Source: Euperipatoides rowelli (Eukaryota > Onychophora > Udeonychophora > Euonychophora > Peripatopsidae). From it: a DNA stretch of 12,778 nucleotides. Under the pieces are notes generated by a model. The model was not told where the DNA came from. It did not search any database and saw only the letters and a list, made by a program, of their open reading frames with translations. The DNA lies in the NCBI GenBank assembly GCA_003024985.2, contig PXIH01S0001135.1; one strand, given 5' to 3'. This document shows positions 1-9,051 of the stretch, one piece after another. The translations under genes were made by a program, and so were the position numbers. Each line of letters begins with the position of its first letter. The first letter of the stretch is position 1.

Positions 1-285
1 TTTTGTTCTATTTTTTATCAGGAATTTTAATATACTGTATATAAAAAAATCCATCAAACAGATTTTGTTTTATGAATTTTTTTTATAAATGTCGGCATAC
101 AACAGAAATTACAGCTCGTATTTACTATATTATTTCAAAATCTATAACATACAAAAAACTTAAATAGTATTTTTTGTTCTATTTTTTATCAGGAATTTTA
201 ATCTATTAAAAAAAAATCCAACAAACATTTTTTTTATGAGTTTTCTTTTCTAAATGTTTGACTATAAAAAATAAATAAATGTGAG
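1..285. repeat. Two diverged copies of a ~171-bp tandem repeat
   Basis: The first 32 bases of the window (starting ttttgttctattttttatc) recur identically at 172-203. The similarity continues with drift through an A tract, an atcca-caaaca block and a ttttatga block. The offset is 171 bp, so 1-171 is one unit and 172 to about 285 a second, incomplete unit. The array may extend beyond the left edge. It has no coding potential and could be a minisatellite or a duplicated transposon end. Confidence 0.75.
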
Positions 286-1877
286 TAGTTCTTACATTTT
301 TCATTGAAGTTTCTCTGTCGTTGGAGATAATTTTTTTTTGTTTTTGATTTTTGAAATCTGCATTAAATTCTGATTTAAAAATGTATAAGTTTATTCTTAA
401 ATGTTTTTTAATATTTGAATTACGCTACCTGAAAAAAAAAAGCTTACATGAGTAGTCACGGTGTATCCGACAGGAAAAATCAAAGGAAATCAATATATGC
501 CTTGCTGTCACAACACCGGCTAATTGACATGAAAAAGCTCAATTTAGGAGAATAATAGGCTGTATAATATTCTAGTTCAGCGCATTAGCTAGAAATTAAT
601 TTTTGAATATTATGTACAGTACGGTACCTCAAAGATACCGTACCTCTGCAGAGTTAAAAAAAATTGGTTTTCACTGAAAAGTACTTTTAATGCCTAAAAA
701 GTATTTATAGATGACTAGTCTACAAGACTTAAGTACTGTAGAGTATGTAAAACTATAGAAATCATAAATTTCATATGCCATTTTTATCCTCCCCTTTCCC
801 TTGAACCAATTGTTTTCAGGGGTCAGAACAATCGATTATGATACATGACTGCATATTTTAATTATAAAAATTTGGTGGACGGTTTGCAGTGAGTTGGTGA
901 GCTTAAAACGTTTGACGATTTTTTGATGTCAAATCATGATCCCACAAAACAATTTGACAGTCCAAAATAATAGTTAGGGCACATTTTACTTGGATATTAC
1001 TGTATATGAAATCTTTTAACTTTATATTTTTTACTTGTAGCTAATACATCATGTTTATAGATAGATTTTTAGAGCATGAAAAAAAAACCTATGTGAATAA
1101 GAAAGACTTAAAAGGACAGCATTTTTTTCTTTCTACATAAAATTATAGAATAAAAAAAAATAAAAGTTTTGAAGTAGCACAATTCGGTGAAATCCGTAAC
1201 TTTTTTTTGCATGAAATAGAGGTGGAGCAATAAGTCGGAATTTTACAGTGAATGTAAATGTGACACTTTAGAGCACTATAATTTCATTGTCGCATTAAAA
1301 TTTGACATGCCAAAAATTTTTGAGAGAGAAAGTTAGCTAAGAATACTACATCCTATTAGATGTCTACTAATGACATTTGCAACAACTGCACATGTTAAAA
1401 AGTACAATTGATTTTCTGAATGCAAATGCAATTTTCAGAATATCAAACGCCTGAAATATGCACAGTATTAGGATGTAAGAATTCAGATTTTTAAACCAGC
1501 GTATGACAATGTAATTAATTTCAGCACAATGTCATTTAAAACGCTTCCCTAATTTTAAGTCCACTCTGACTCTTACTGCTGAAAAGAATGAAGAATAGAA
1601 AATGTGGATAGTCTTGTAAATATCACCATTATATAAAACCAACACAATATTGAATGTTCCTGAAACATGTACAATTGGAAATGACACTAGTACAGTCAAT
1701 AAATAGCCTCTAATGCCAAGAATTGTCTAGGATTGGGTGATCTTTTTTATTTATTTTTAACAAGTTTTTAAAAGCTAATTAGGCTATTTTAATAGATTTT
1801 ATTATTTTTGCATTTAGATCAATTTTGGTCTTTTCTTTATTTTTTTTTTTAAAAAGTAAAAGATAGCAAGAAATCCT
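286..1877. other. AT-rich intergenic DNA, no gene seen
   Basis: I found no convincing exon, RNA gene or transposon protein here on either strand. The stretch holds homopolymer A and T runs, one short perfect inverted repeat (619-643) and several copies of the TACWGTA word (615, 734, 998). It lies downstream of the NOM1 3' end. Confidence 0.5.
619..643. repeat. Perfect 8-bp inverted repeat GTACGGTA
   Basis: GTACGGTA at 619-626 is followed nine bases later by its exact complement TACCGTAC at 636-643. It overlaps a TACAGTA word. It could form a small hairpin or be a transposon end; nothing nearby shows a function. Confidence 0.6.
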
Positions 1878-2020
1878 GTCCTCGTGGTCCAGTCTGTAGC
1901 AATCCAGATTGAAAGCGAGGGTGAAGACATAAGCTGAGATGTTCCAGTTTCGCATCTCAGTCGAGCCAGCTTTGGAACGATTTTTCCCCTGGCTTACAAC
2001 ACCTTTCCAGGTTTTTTTTT
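1878..2020 (+). mobile_element. Degenerate tRNA-derived SINE
   Basis: The head resembles a type II (Ser/Leu-like) tRNA. At 1885-1896 TGGTCCAGTCTG matches the RNA polymerase III A box consensus TRGCNNAGYNGG at 10 of 12 positions. At 1947-1958 GTTTCGCATCTC matches the B box GGTTCGAATCCC at 9 of 12. The A-to-B distance is about 62 bp, longer than in most tRNAs, which would fit a long variable arm or drift. A less tRNA-like body follows (about 1970-2010), ending at a T run. Unpaired stems and B box changes argue against a working tRNA gene. The family is not recognised and the ends are uncertain. Confidence 0.5.
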
Positions 2021-2237
2021 ACTCAGTACGTTGGCTTTCTAAGAAACATAGTAGAAAATAATTAATTAAAATGAAGATTATCTGTTTATGATGGGTAACT
2101 TTATTTTAAATAAAAAATAGAGAGCAGAAATAGAGGGTGTATTTCTTGCCAATCTTTTAAAACACAATATTAAAAAAAACACTTTTCTAAAGCCATCAAA
2201 ATCATCAGCATCGTCTTCCTCACTTTAACTTATTAGA
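2021..2237. other. AT-rich spacer, possibly more eroded LINE sequence
   Basis: No gene is visible. The last ~60 bases before 2238 could be the eroded reverse transcriptase region upstream of the recognisable LINE, because short frame fragments there lead into the WLFSYL segment. I cannot place the 5' boundary of that element. Confidence 0.35.
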
Positions 2238-3304
2238 AAATGGCTTTTCTCTTATCTGGTAGAAATCAAATCATCAGAATTCCACAACCAACAATCATTT
2301 TCATTCAATTTAATTAATGGAGTTCCACAGGGTTCTGTTTTGGGGGGGTATGAATTTCATTGTTACAACCAATTATAGCCTATAGCTAATGATTGTGGTG
2401 ATTATTACAAATTCATTGATGATGTCACAATTTTATCGAAGGGTAATTGTAAAGACATTAGTGAATTAACTCAGAATTGCATTAACATTTTATACAGAGA
2501 TGTTATGGATTGTAAAATGACCATTAATCCTTCAAAATCTGGTGTTTTGGTACACAACTTTACTAAAAATTCTATTGTGATGGATATTAACATCAATGGT
2601 TTTAAACTGAATATATTGGATAACTGTAGAATTCTTGGTCTCACGATCCAAATCAAATCTGAAATGGGACTTACATATAAATAACATTATTGCAAAAACA
2701 AATCGTAGATTTTATCTTTTATACAAATTAAAGAGACTTGGTCTCTGTAATAAAGACCTTACTATTGTCTATAAATAATTCATACGACCAATTACAGAAT
2801 ACTGTTCCCAAATCTGGAGTTCTGCCATTAATAAAAAACAAATTAATGCTCTGGAACTTATCCAAAAAAAGAATTGTAAAGATTATTTTGGGTGCTGAAT
2901 ACACCACTTATGATCAAGCTCTTATCTCTTGGTTTGACATTAGAATATAGACGTTCACTTTTGAATTCATATGCACTATCATTTGAAAGATTTTATCCTC
3001 AATTTCTACCCAAACGTAATATTTATAATCATAAATCAAGAAGTGCTGGTAAACTTTTCAATCAATTTATTAGAACTAAAAGGTATCAAAGTTCTGTTAT
3101 TCCCAGTATAATCAAATCTCTTAAGTTAAAATCAATACTATTTTTTTTTTTTTGAAATCTATTGATTAATTTTTTGTATTTCAATCATACTTTTTGGGAT
3201 GTAAATAATTCTCATATACAGTACCTATTGGGTGCAAGAGAATTATCATAATTTTTCTTATAACACTATGTAAATATTTTCATAAATAAAGCAATAATAA
3301 TAAC
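2238..3304 (+). mobile_element. Non-LTR retrotransposon (LINE) reverse transcriptase remnant with 3' UTR
   Basis: This is the C-terminal half of a LINE pol protein, of jockey/CR1-like layout. In order it shows WLFSYL (about 2241), NGVPQGSVLG (2316-2345; reverse transcriptase motif 4), FIDDVT (2412-2429) in place of the catalytic (Y/F)ADD box, RILGLTIQ, WDLHINN (from 2665), and FIRPITEYCSQIW in the thumb. It ends with a YRRSLLNSYALSFERF segment and a terminal RTKRYQSSVIPSIIKSL. The reading frame moves 0, 1, 2, 0, with internal stops at 2376, 2682 and 2776, so it is dead. The ADD alanine is isoleucine here. After a T run near 3140-3153 comes a ~150-bp 3' UTR ending in AATAAAGCAATAATAATAA, a typical short-repeat LINE tail. 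The 5' part, including any endonuclease, is missing. The exact clade is uncertain. Confidence 0.88.
3205..3246 (+). repeat. 9-bp inverted repeat (hairpin) in LINE 3' UTR
   Basis: ATAATTCTC (3205-3213) pairs perfectly with GAGAATTAT (3238-3246) across a 24-base loop that contains a TACAGTA word. The position, shortly before the LINE tail, fits a 3' UTR stem-loop of the kind some LINE reverse transcriptases recognise. That role is inferred. Confidence 0.55.
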
Positions 3305-3601
3305 CACCTAATGCGTCTGAAATGCCTATATTATTGTTAATGTCAAGTCCTGTTCGGTTATAACAGTTTAGTTGTTGCACTAGGAATATAAAACATCTAA
3401 TAGTGTAATTTAAAAGTACAGAGAAAACAAAATTTATATTAAAATTGTACCATCTGTGTAACAATTCAACTCCTAAAATAATCGAACTAAAGAAGTGTCC
3501 AAAAAATTTGACTAGTTAAAAGAAACTTTGATCAGCTGTCAAATGTAATCACCCTCCGATGAATATCGGACATTTTTTCAAAGTACAGAATTATCTCCAA
3601 G
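3305..3601. other. AT-rich spacer between the LINE remnant and the TIR element
   Basis: I see no gene. A minus-strand open frame at 3258-3464 is low complexity and matches no family I know. Confidence 0.4.
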
Positions 3602-4424
3602 TTAAGCCACGTTTACACTGCAATAGTAAATTTTATCCTTATCTGATACGTGTTCTGGAACAGAATATCGGAATGGTCGTGTTGATACTGTCTTTAGGCA
3701 TGACTGAATTTGCAATGCATGATTTTTAAATAGCAATAATCACTCCAATCACGCAGGAAGTGGACTACAATAATACAGTACAATGATAGTTTATAATTAA
3801 ATCTCAAAATTGAGGATCGTAAAAAGAAAACCTACAGAAATCGTACATAGCTTCTGATATTGTTTAGAAAATAGTTGAAATTTGCTTAAGATAATTAAGC
3901 TGATAGTTGCTGGTAAAGTGTAGGCTACTAGCCTATTTTTATTTGTTCACAATGTTTTAATTTAAGATCAACTTACTATAAATTAATTTACTTTTTGGTA
4001 TTAAATATTTTTCACTTTCAAATGTATTATTTTGTTTAATGTTTTATGAAGTAATAAAACAAGTTTAAGGTGGTGCAATTCTATCTTTAAAAATTAAAAA
4101 AAAAAAAAAAGAACTAACGTAAATGATAAATCTTTAAATTGATTTAAATGCCACTGATATATAGACCTCAAAAAATTTGAATAAACTGAACTTACATTAA
4201 ATTAAGAGCACGCTTTCATTCGGACAAGATTGATTTGGGTTAGAAAGAGGAAGAAAAAAGAGAAGAGGGGAATGTGGGAGGGGAGTAATTTACATTATGA
4301 TTTATTTTATTANAATTTCATCGATTTTATTCACTTTTTTAATTTGATTTGTTTTATTGTTTTTCAAATATGTTATTAATTTGAGATTATTAAAATAGTT
4401 ATATGATAATGCATTATAACTGTA

Positions 4425-4470
4425 TAAGCCAATGGCTTAAATCTTTGATTCAATAAATAAATAATAAAAC
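4425..4470 (+). mobile_element. LINE-like 3' tail with terminal stem
   Basis: A perfect 7-bp stem, TAAGCCA (4425-4431) with TGGCTTA (4433-4439), is followed by TTTGATTCAATAAATAAATAATAAAAC. A short hairpin followed by a TAA-rich tail is a common 3' end for CR1/L2-like LINEs. The T-rich sequence from about 4300 could be its 3' UTR. No reverse transcriptase piece lies next to it, so this would be a heavily 5'-truncated insertion inside the TIR element. Confidence 0.45.
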
Positions 4471-4680
4471 TTGAACTTCTGCGACGTCTTTTAAAATAGC
4501 ACCGGTCGTTATAAAATCTTGACAAATTGAACATGCGTGAAATCATTGATCATAGCCAGAGTGGATGTGACAATTTTAGCGAATCCTATTGCAGTATAGG
4601 ATCTTGTACATGTTTTTACTGATTGCCTGAGGCATCTATCCCAACAGAAACCTAGAATCTGTTGCGATATAGGATTCGGT

Positions 4681-4774
4681 ATTCTGTTCCGGAACAGAAT
4701 TCTGTTGCGTGTTTACACTGGTCAATATTGCATCACATTCTGGAATTTGTTCCGTAAAAGTGGCCAGTGTAAAC
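4681..4774. repeat. 20-bp perfect palindrome and 11-bp foldback inside the right arm of the TIR element
   Basis: Positions 4681-4700 read ATTCTGTTCC followed by its exact complement GGAACAGAAT, a palindrome with no loop. Next, GTTTACACTGG (4711-4721) pairs perfectly with CCAGTGTAAAC (4764-4774). The second arm belongs to the terminal inverted repeat, so the terminal sequence is present twice, head to head, in this end of the element. Confidence 0.8.
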
Positions 4775-4886
4775 ATGGCTTTAGATTTGGGTAAGAGTTG
4801 GATAAAAAAAAAAAATTGATAAATATACAAGTTATTTTATTTAATACAAATTTTGGCTGACAAACTTTGTTCATTCAAAACCAGCT

Positions 4887-4892
4887 TTTATT
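4887..4892 (-). terminator. NOM1: NOM1 poly(A) signal AATAAA
   Basis: On the minus strand AATAAA lies 52 nt after the NOM1 stop codon, in a T/A-rich context; cleavage would be expected near 4865-4875. A second AATAAA on the same strand is at 4836-4841. The short 3' UTR ends only about 80-90 bp from the TIR element's right edge. Confidence 0.65.
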
Positions 4893-4943
4893 TATCACAT
4901 TTGTAGTCTATAAAAATATATACTGTATATATAATTTACATAT

Positions 4944-5228
4944 TTATAATAATGACTTGCTTTGACTGCATGTTAAAGCCGTCTCGGCTAACGCTACTTT
5001 CTCTTTAATAATTTTTTGAATATTTTCTGGAAGTTTATTTTTTGTCCTCAAAATAAAATGATGCATAAATAGTCTTAAACCTTCTCGAAGAATATGCAGT
5101 TTGGGAAACTGGGCAATGCGTAGAAATACTTTACACGATGTTCCTTCATCTTTGTACGTCAGAAGATTGATTAACAACTCTTGTAAGAACTGCACAATAA
5201 ATTTGTCGAGCTCGCTAAATTGAATAAC
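4944..5228 (-). CDS. NOM1: NOM1 terminal coding exon (C-terminus and stop)
   Basis: NOM1 (Sgd1 family) is a nucleolar MIF4G/MA3 protein. From established knowledge it acts in small-subunit ribosome biogenesis and binds the helicase eIF4A3. This exon encodes 94 residues plus TAA. It opens with VIQFSELDKF after an acceptor reading ctctatag. A helical region follows, then the conserved FLRIAQFPKLHILREGLRLF block that marks the NOM1 C-terminus, and it closes with a lysine-rich helix and SQSKSLL. Vertebrate NOM1 as I remember it has the same layout (VVEFSELDK, then KLGVLREGLKLF), and the end lies at nearly the same place. The intron joins in phase 0 after the lysine codon of the previous exon. No internal stop is present, so this looks functional. 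The reading frame extends upstream of the first in-frame Met because this is an internal exon start. Confidence 0.9.
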   Translation of the reverse strand, partial: VIQFSELDKFIVQFLQELLINLLTYKDEGTSCKVFLRIAQFPKLHILREGLRLFMHHFILRTKNKLPENIQKIIKEKVALAETALTCSQSKSLL

Positions 5229-6399
5229 CTATAGAGAAAAAAATGCCATTAAAAAATAATGCGTACTACTTTAGAATCGACACAATATTAAAAATAATAG
5301 TGGACCTTATTCTCGGTTAAATCATATCTTCAGCAAGAGCCATGTTCAATATACTGTAGAACAATTAAATACAATATATTTTAAAATAATTTATAATCAC
5401 CATAACTTTATATTACTAAAAAAATAATTAGAAGGGGTTACACTTCCTAAGCTTTATTTTATCTGTTCAATAAATATTAAAGTAGGTATAGGCATATTAT
5501 ACAGTACTTGAAGATTAAGTTATATTTAAACAAAGTTATTAATGTACTATTTAACATTTGATTCGAACACACAGCATAAATTTATATTAGTATAAATAAT
5601 GTGTTATATCACTAGGAGGCATTAACTAGGAATGTTCATTAATGGTATTAACAATTGTTAACGTGGATCAATCTTACCCGAGTTTCTTAATTCATAGTGA
5701 AAGGTGAGAGTCCACATATTCTGGTGATTTGACTAGCACTCTAGGCACTAGCCAGTGGTTAGGATTGGAGATATGTGACAGTATAGAGTGTTGAACGGTT
5801 AAGACTGGTATATGGTTTATATGTGGAGCCAGGAAAACAAACTGTGTTGGCTGACAGTTGAGATAGCACAAGTCTTTGGATGGCTTTTATACCTAATCCA
5901 GGTATGAAAAGTGTATTCAGGATTATCCAATTAGTTTTAATCCCTGATTCTCAGCTTTAGTCCAATTGGATTCAAATCTTCATCCTGGGTATTGGTTTTG
6001 CAGTCAGTGTCTGGTAAGAAAACTGTTTGCAGGATAACATGAGAAGCCATTTGAGTTGATAACTTATCAAAATAGAAAACATTTCAATCAATGATTGAAA
6101 TGCTTATTTGCACAAAGTTCATTTTTGAATTGAGAATAGTTCACAAAATTTGATTTTTAATTAATATTTACTTTTCTGTGTAAGGACAATTATTGTAGTT
6201 TGCCAGCTATTTGTGGCTCCATCTGAATTCTATTGTTCAAAACTTTTAAATAACTTTTGCATTGGGGAAATAAGGTCTTTCAATGCTAGATAATATTTAT
6301 ATTTGATGTGCCATATATGTGTTTAAGATGTCTTCAATTATAATCCTCCAATTATCTATATTACTAATACAGTACGGTATTTGTATTTAAACACAAGTA

Positions 6400-7170
6400 T
6401 ATTATTATTATTGTTTATTCAATATAAGAAATAAAAATTACAATGAGATCCTAGCCCTAAAGGATATGGATCCATTACAAATAATAATAGGATATAAAAT
6501 TTATATTAAATATTATTGCAAGAATTAATAAAAGAAATGATTGGTGATATATCAGCCTGCTTAGTCCTAATACAAGGTTTGGTAAATTTGCTTGAACTCC
6601 TAGTCACAATTCCAGTAGGTTGAAACTTCATCTTAGGAAGGTAATCAAGAAAATAACAAAAGAAATGGCGAGCAAATTTTGAGTGCAGCTCAGATCGCCT
6701 AGCCTTAAGAAAAGCCAAGTCAGTCTAAATCAATTGCATAGGAAGTATGTTCTTACCAAGAATCAATCTAGTAACCCATTTTTGAATATGTTCCAAAGCA
6801 GCAGATTGAGCCTTCATCAATGCTGGAGGCCATACTATGGCACATTATTCGATGATCGGACGAAGAAATATCAAGTAAGTACCCGGAATAACATCAAAAT
6901 CAGCGCCCAACCTTTTTAAAATATATATTGTGCATTTTCCGGTTCACTTTTAAAACCATACTGTTGATCTGATCGCCCCATTTAGCATTACTCTGATTGA
7001 ATAATGATTCCTAGAAGTTTGACCGATTTAACATATTTGAGTTGATAGCTGTCAATCTAGGCAGTTGGTTCAACAATGTCATGAGAGAAAGAATGATGCA
7101 TCAAAATACATTTGTTGATAAGTTTAATTTTTCTATCACTCGAGTCACCAGGTCATCCATTGCTGTTATT
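6400..7170 (-). mobile_element. Second LINE reverse transcriptase C-terminal remnant, minus strand
   Basis: Read on the minus strand from about 7152 downward, three frame segments join into a LINE pol C-terminus. The first has INKCILMHHSFSHD, then YVKSVKLLGIIIQS. The second has AKWGDQINSMVLKVNRKMH (palm/thumb helix). The third has YLIFLRPIIE, a stop, CAIVWPPALMKAQSAALEHI, then WVTRLILGKN, FLKARRSELHSKFARHFF, and an ending of RTKQADISPIISFINSC. This is the usual order LLG, W-x-x-HI, (F/Y)-RPI-EY, ALE-IQK, RR-L-KFA and R-x-SPIP. Stops and two frame changes make it inactive. The 3' UTR runs to an (AAT)n tail at 6400-6412. It shares layout and tail type with the plus-strand LINE at 2238-3304 but differs clearly in protein sequence, so it is probably another family or an old relative. 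Confidence 0.85.
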
Positions 7171-7568
7171 AACAAAATTGAATGATGATAATGAAATTAT
7201 CAATGTTAAAGCGGTTAAATAAATGTGATGTGCCTATAGTTATTATTGTTAAATAATGTCAGTAGCCTATGATATGGACAAATAACTTTATTAATACAAT
7301 TAATCTTTAACTAGTATAATAGACTAAAATAGGCTACAACACCTATTACATAAGGGCACAGAAAGGAGAGATGGATGGAAGCTGAAAAGGAGAAATGAGA
7401 CTGAATAAAGTAAAATAAAAAGATAATAAAATATTTATATATTTATAATAACATAAATAACCATTTATTTAAAATATTTATAAAAATATATTCTGTGTAG
7501 AAAATATATTTGTTAATCTTTATATTTAAAATCCATTTATTATATGTCCAACAATAGGAAGTAATTAG

Positions 7569-7900
7569 CTGCTGTTAAAATATGATAAACGAAGAGCGCG
7601 AGCGAACATGCAGGGATATAGAGAAAGAATGCCCGAACGATTGGAAAGTTGAAAAAAGTAGGGAGCTAAGGAGAAAGAGGGATTTTCCGACTGTTAAGCT
7701 GTAATCAGGCTAGGAATGAAATAGCATTACAAGAGGAGCATCAGCATGTAAGTGCTGATAGCCAAACAATACCCAACTCCACTCCCAGTCAAAGCCAATC
7801 ACCAGCACGAGAGGGAAATCCTCGACAGCAGCTGCCACATCCAACAACCTTTGAACGCTCTCCAACGAATAATGTAAGTACGTACTTACAAATATTCTAA
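7569..7900 (+). pseudogene. Broken coding-like patch of unknown family
   Basis: The base composition here is less AT-rich than in the flanks. Frame 7569-7649 reads LLKYDKRRARANMQGYRERM and then PERLES before TGA at 7650. A basic RRxRxxMxxYRERM motif like this occurs in several transposon-borne invertebrate proteins, but I cannot name the family. After a frame change, 7670-7897 is open and rich in Gln, Ser, Pro and Thr (for example TIPNSTPSQSQSPAREGNPR). At 7874 it meets GTAAGTA, an ideal splice donor, so the patch could be an old exon ending at 7873. No partner exon was found. It lies on the strand opposite to NOM1, inside its intron. It could also be chance composition. Confidence 0.35.
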
Positions 7901-8662
7901 TTCAATCATATTTTCTGTTCACCAGTCCTCTCTGCTGATATATTTCATTACCCTACCTACAGTAGCTTTGGACATTGGCCTTCCCTCTAGTTATTAGAAA
8001 CTGTAAGCATTAAAATTTCCTTATCTCATAGAACTTAAATGGCCATAGTATATTTTGTTATAATTACCTGATCAGGATACCTTTGTTCATTATTATTATA
8101 TTGCCAGAACAATCATTAAACATTTATTGTTTTTATCTATCCAGGTTTCCAAATGTTCATCATTGTTTATAGCACACCATCTATCCCTCCTGCGTCCCCT
8201 TGGGTCAGTGTATATAACCGGGCTAACGTCATCCCCCCCCTTTCCTCCACTCNTATCACCTTACCCCCCCTTAGAAACGGCACATCTGTTATACTAGTGT
8301 TAAAATCCTGAATACTGAGATAATTTTATTTAATATAAAATATGTATTGTTTTGTATAGCATTAAGTTCTACAACTTGAGTCGTTAATATAATGTATATA
8401 ACTAGTGTAATTATAGTTCATGACTTTCCAATACATGTTGGGATAGTGTCCTTTTTCTATTTTGTCTTGTTGCTGATCGCCCATTCTTGATAGCTGTATA
8501 TTAATAGATTGATATTGATTAAACATATAAGTGGTGTTTTTGTATTTTTAATTTGATTTGAAATAAAACGATTTAGTAGCCCTGAACCGTTTGTCGTGGA
8601 AATTATCAGATGGTACCGTAGTGTTATAAAATATTGTTAGATTGTTACTACGCCGACTGAGC

Positions 8663-8681
8663 TATTATTATTATTATTATT
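8663..8681. repeat. (ATT)n microsatellite
   Basis: Six consecutive TAT/ATT units. On the minus strand it reads as an AAT-rich tail like those ending the two LINEs, preceded by AT-rich sequence with a small CTTAG..CTAAG stem (about 8708-8718). It may be another LINE tail, but no protein trace supports that. Confidence 0.4.
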
Positions 8682-8919
8682 TAATTTAAGCCTTAACTGA
8701 TTTTCTACTTAGGCTAAGCTCATTATGCCCTTATTATATTGCTGCTCCCAAATTCTGAAGTTGTTTAACGGTGAATAAGGTCTATTTTTTTTTACTTCTA
8801 AATTTCAGTTAACTTTAAGATTCATTCAAAGCAAAAAAAAAAAAAAAAAATTAACATGGCTAGAAAAAAAAAAGATCATGGTTGAAAACAAAAATAATTT
8901 TATAATATTCTTTAATTAC

Positions 8920-9051
8920 CTTTAATATTGATAAACTTAGAGCTTGTGTGAGGAAGAGATGAGTTAAAAACTTTGCTAGATGGCTCCACTGTACATCGGT
9001 TAAACTTTTAGCATTTTTTAGTTTGTCCCAAAGACTAAATTGAATAGTTAA
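8920..9051 (-). CDS. NOM1: NOM1 penultimate exon
   Basis: This exon has 44 codons, opening LTIQFSLWDKLKNAKSL after an acceptor reading tattctag and closing LTQALSLSILK before the donor gtaatt. Both junctions are phase 0, and reading passes from FQ of the exon at 10427 straight into LTIQFS. It corresponds to the end of the MA3 region and the linker that follows. The aligned vertebrate segment, from memory, begins MTFQFSIWDKF and ends SLSILK. The aromatic FS-WD and the SLSILK helix are retained. No stop or frame change is present. The exon codes only in the frame joined by the splice sites and is too short to stand out as an open reading frame. Confidence 0.9.

Larger units (their letters stand above)
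3602..4783. mobile_element. DNA transposon remnant with 16-bp TIRs and TTA target duplication (PIF/Harbinger-like)
   Basis: The left end AGCCACGTTTACACTG (3605-3620) and the complement of the right end (4765-4780), AGCCATGTTTACACTG, match at 15 of 16 bases. TTA directly flanks both ends (3602-3604 and 4781-4783), as expected for the 3-bp TWA duplications of PIF/Harbinger elements. Inside the ends, both arms carry a related block: TTCTGGAACAGAATATCGG near 3653 and, on the complement, TTCCGGAACAGAATACCG near 4680-4700. The body is 1176 bp. I see no transposase, so this is either a non-autonomous copy or an internally replaced one. It also encloses a separate LINE-like tail near 4425-4470. The superfamily rests only on the target duplication and end structure, so it is tentative. 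Confidence 0.65.
5229..8919 (-). other. NOM1: Last NOM1 intron (3.7 kb)
   Basis: On the minus strand the intron begins gtaatt (8914-8919) and ends ctctatag (5229-5236). It is phase 0. It hosts a LINE remnant at 6400-7170 in the same transcriptional direction as NOM1 and a broken coding-like patch at 7569-7900. In 5229-6399, 7171-7568 and 7901-8919 I see no gene. Those parts hold a 14-bp palindrome TTAACAATTGTTAA (5648-5661), a somewhat less AT-rich stretch at about 5680-6060 of unknown nature, C-rich tracts near 8234 and 8265, an (ATT)n run at 8663-8681 and an 18-base A run near 8833-8850. Confidence 0.8.

Noticed and set aside
2412-2684. LINE reverse transcriptase as a possibly active gene
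   Set aside because: The ADD box reads IDD, stops occur before and after, and at least three frame changes follow.
3258-3464. Minus-strand open frame of 68 codons
   Set aside because: It partly overlaps the LINE 3' UTR, is Tyr/Asn/Ile-rich low-complexity sequence, and has no recognisable motif.
4636-4830. Minus-strand open frame of 64 codons
   Set aside because: It lies on the right arm of the TIR element and spells out its palindromic repeats; there is no protein family match.
5745-5830. Possible tRNA or SINE head near TAGCCAGTGGTTAGG
   Set aside because: It has an A-box-like stretch, but no acceptable B box follows and no cloverleaf can be drawn.
6683-6919. Plus-strand open frame of 78 codons
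   Set aside because: It is antisense to the minus-strand LINE, whose reverse transcriptase motifs are clear in this interval.
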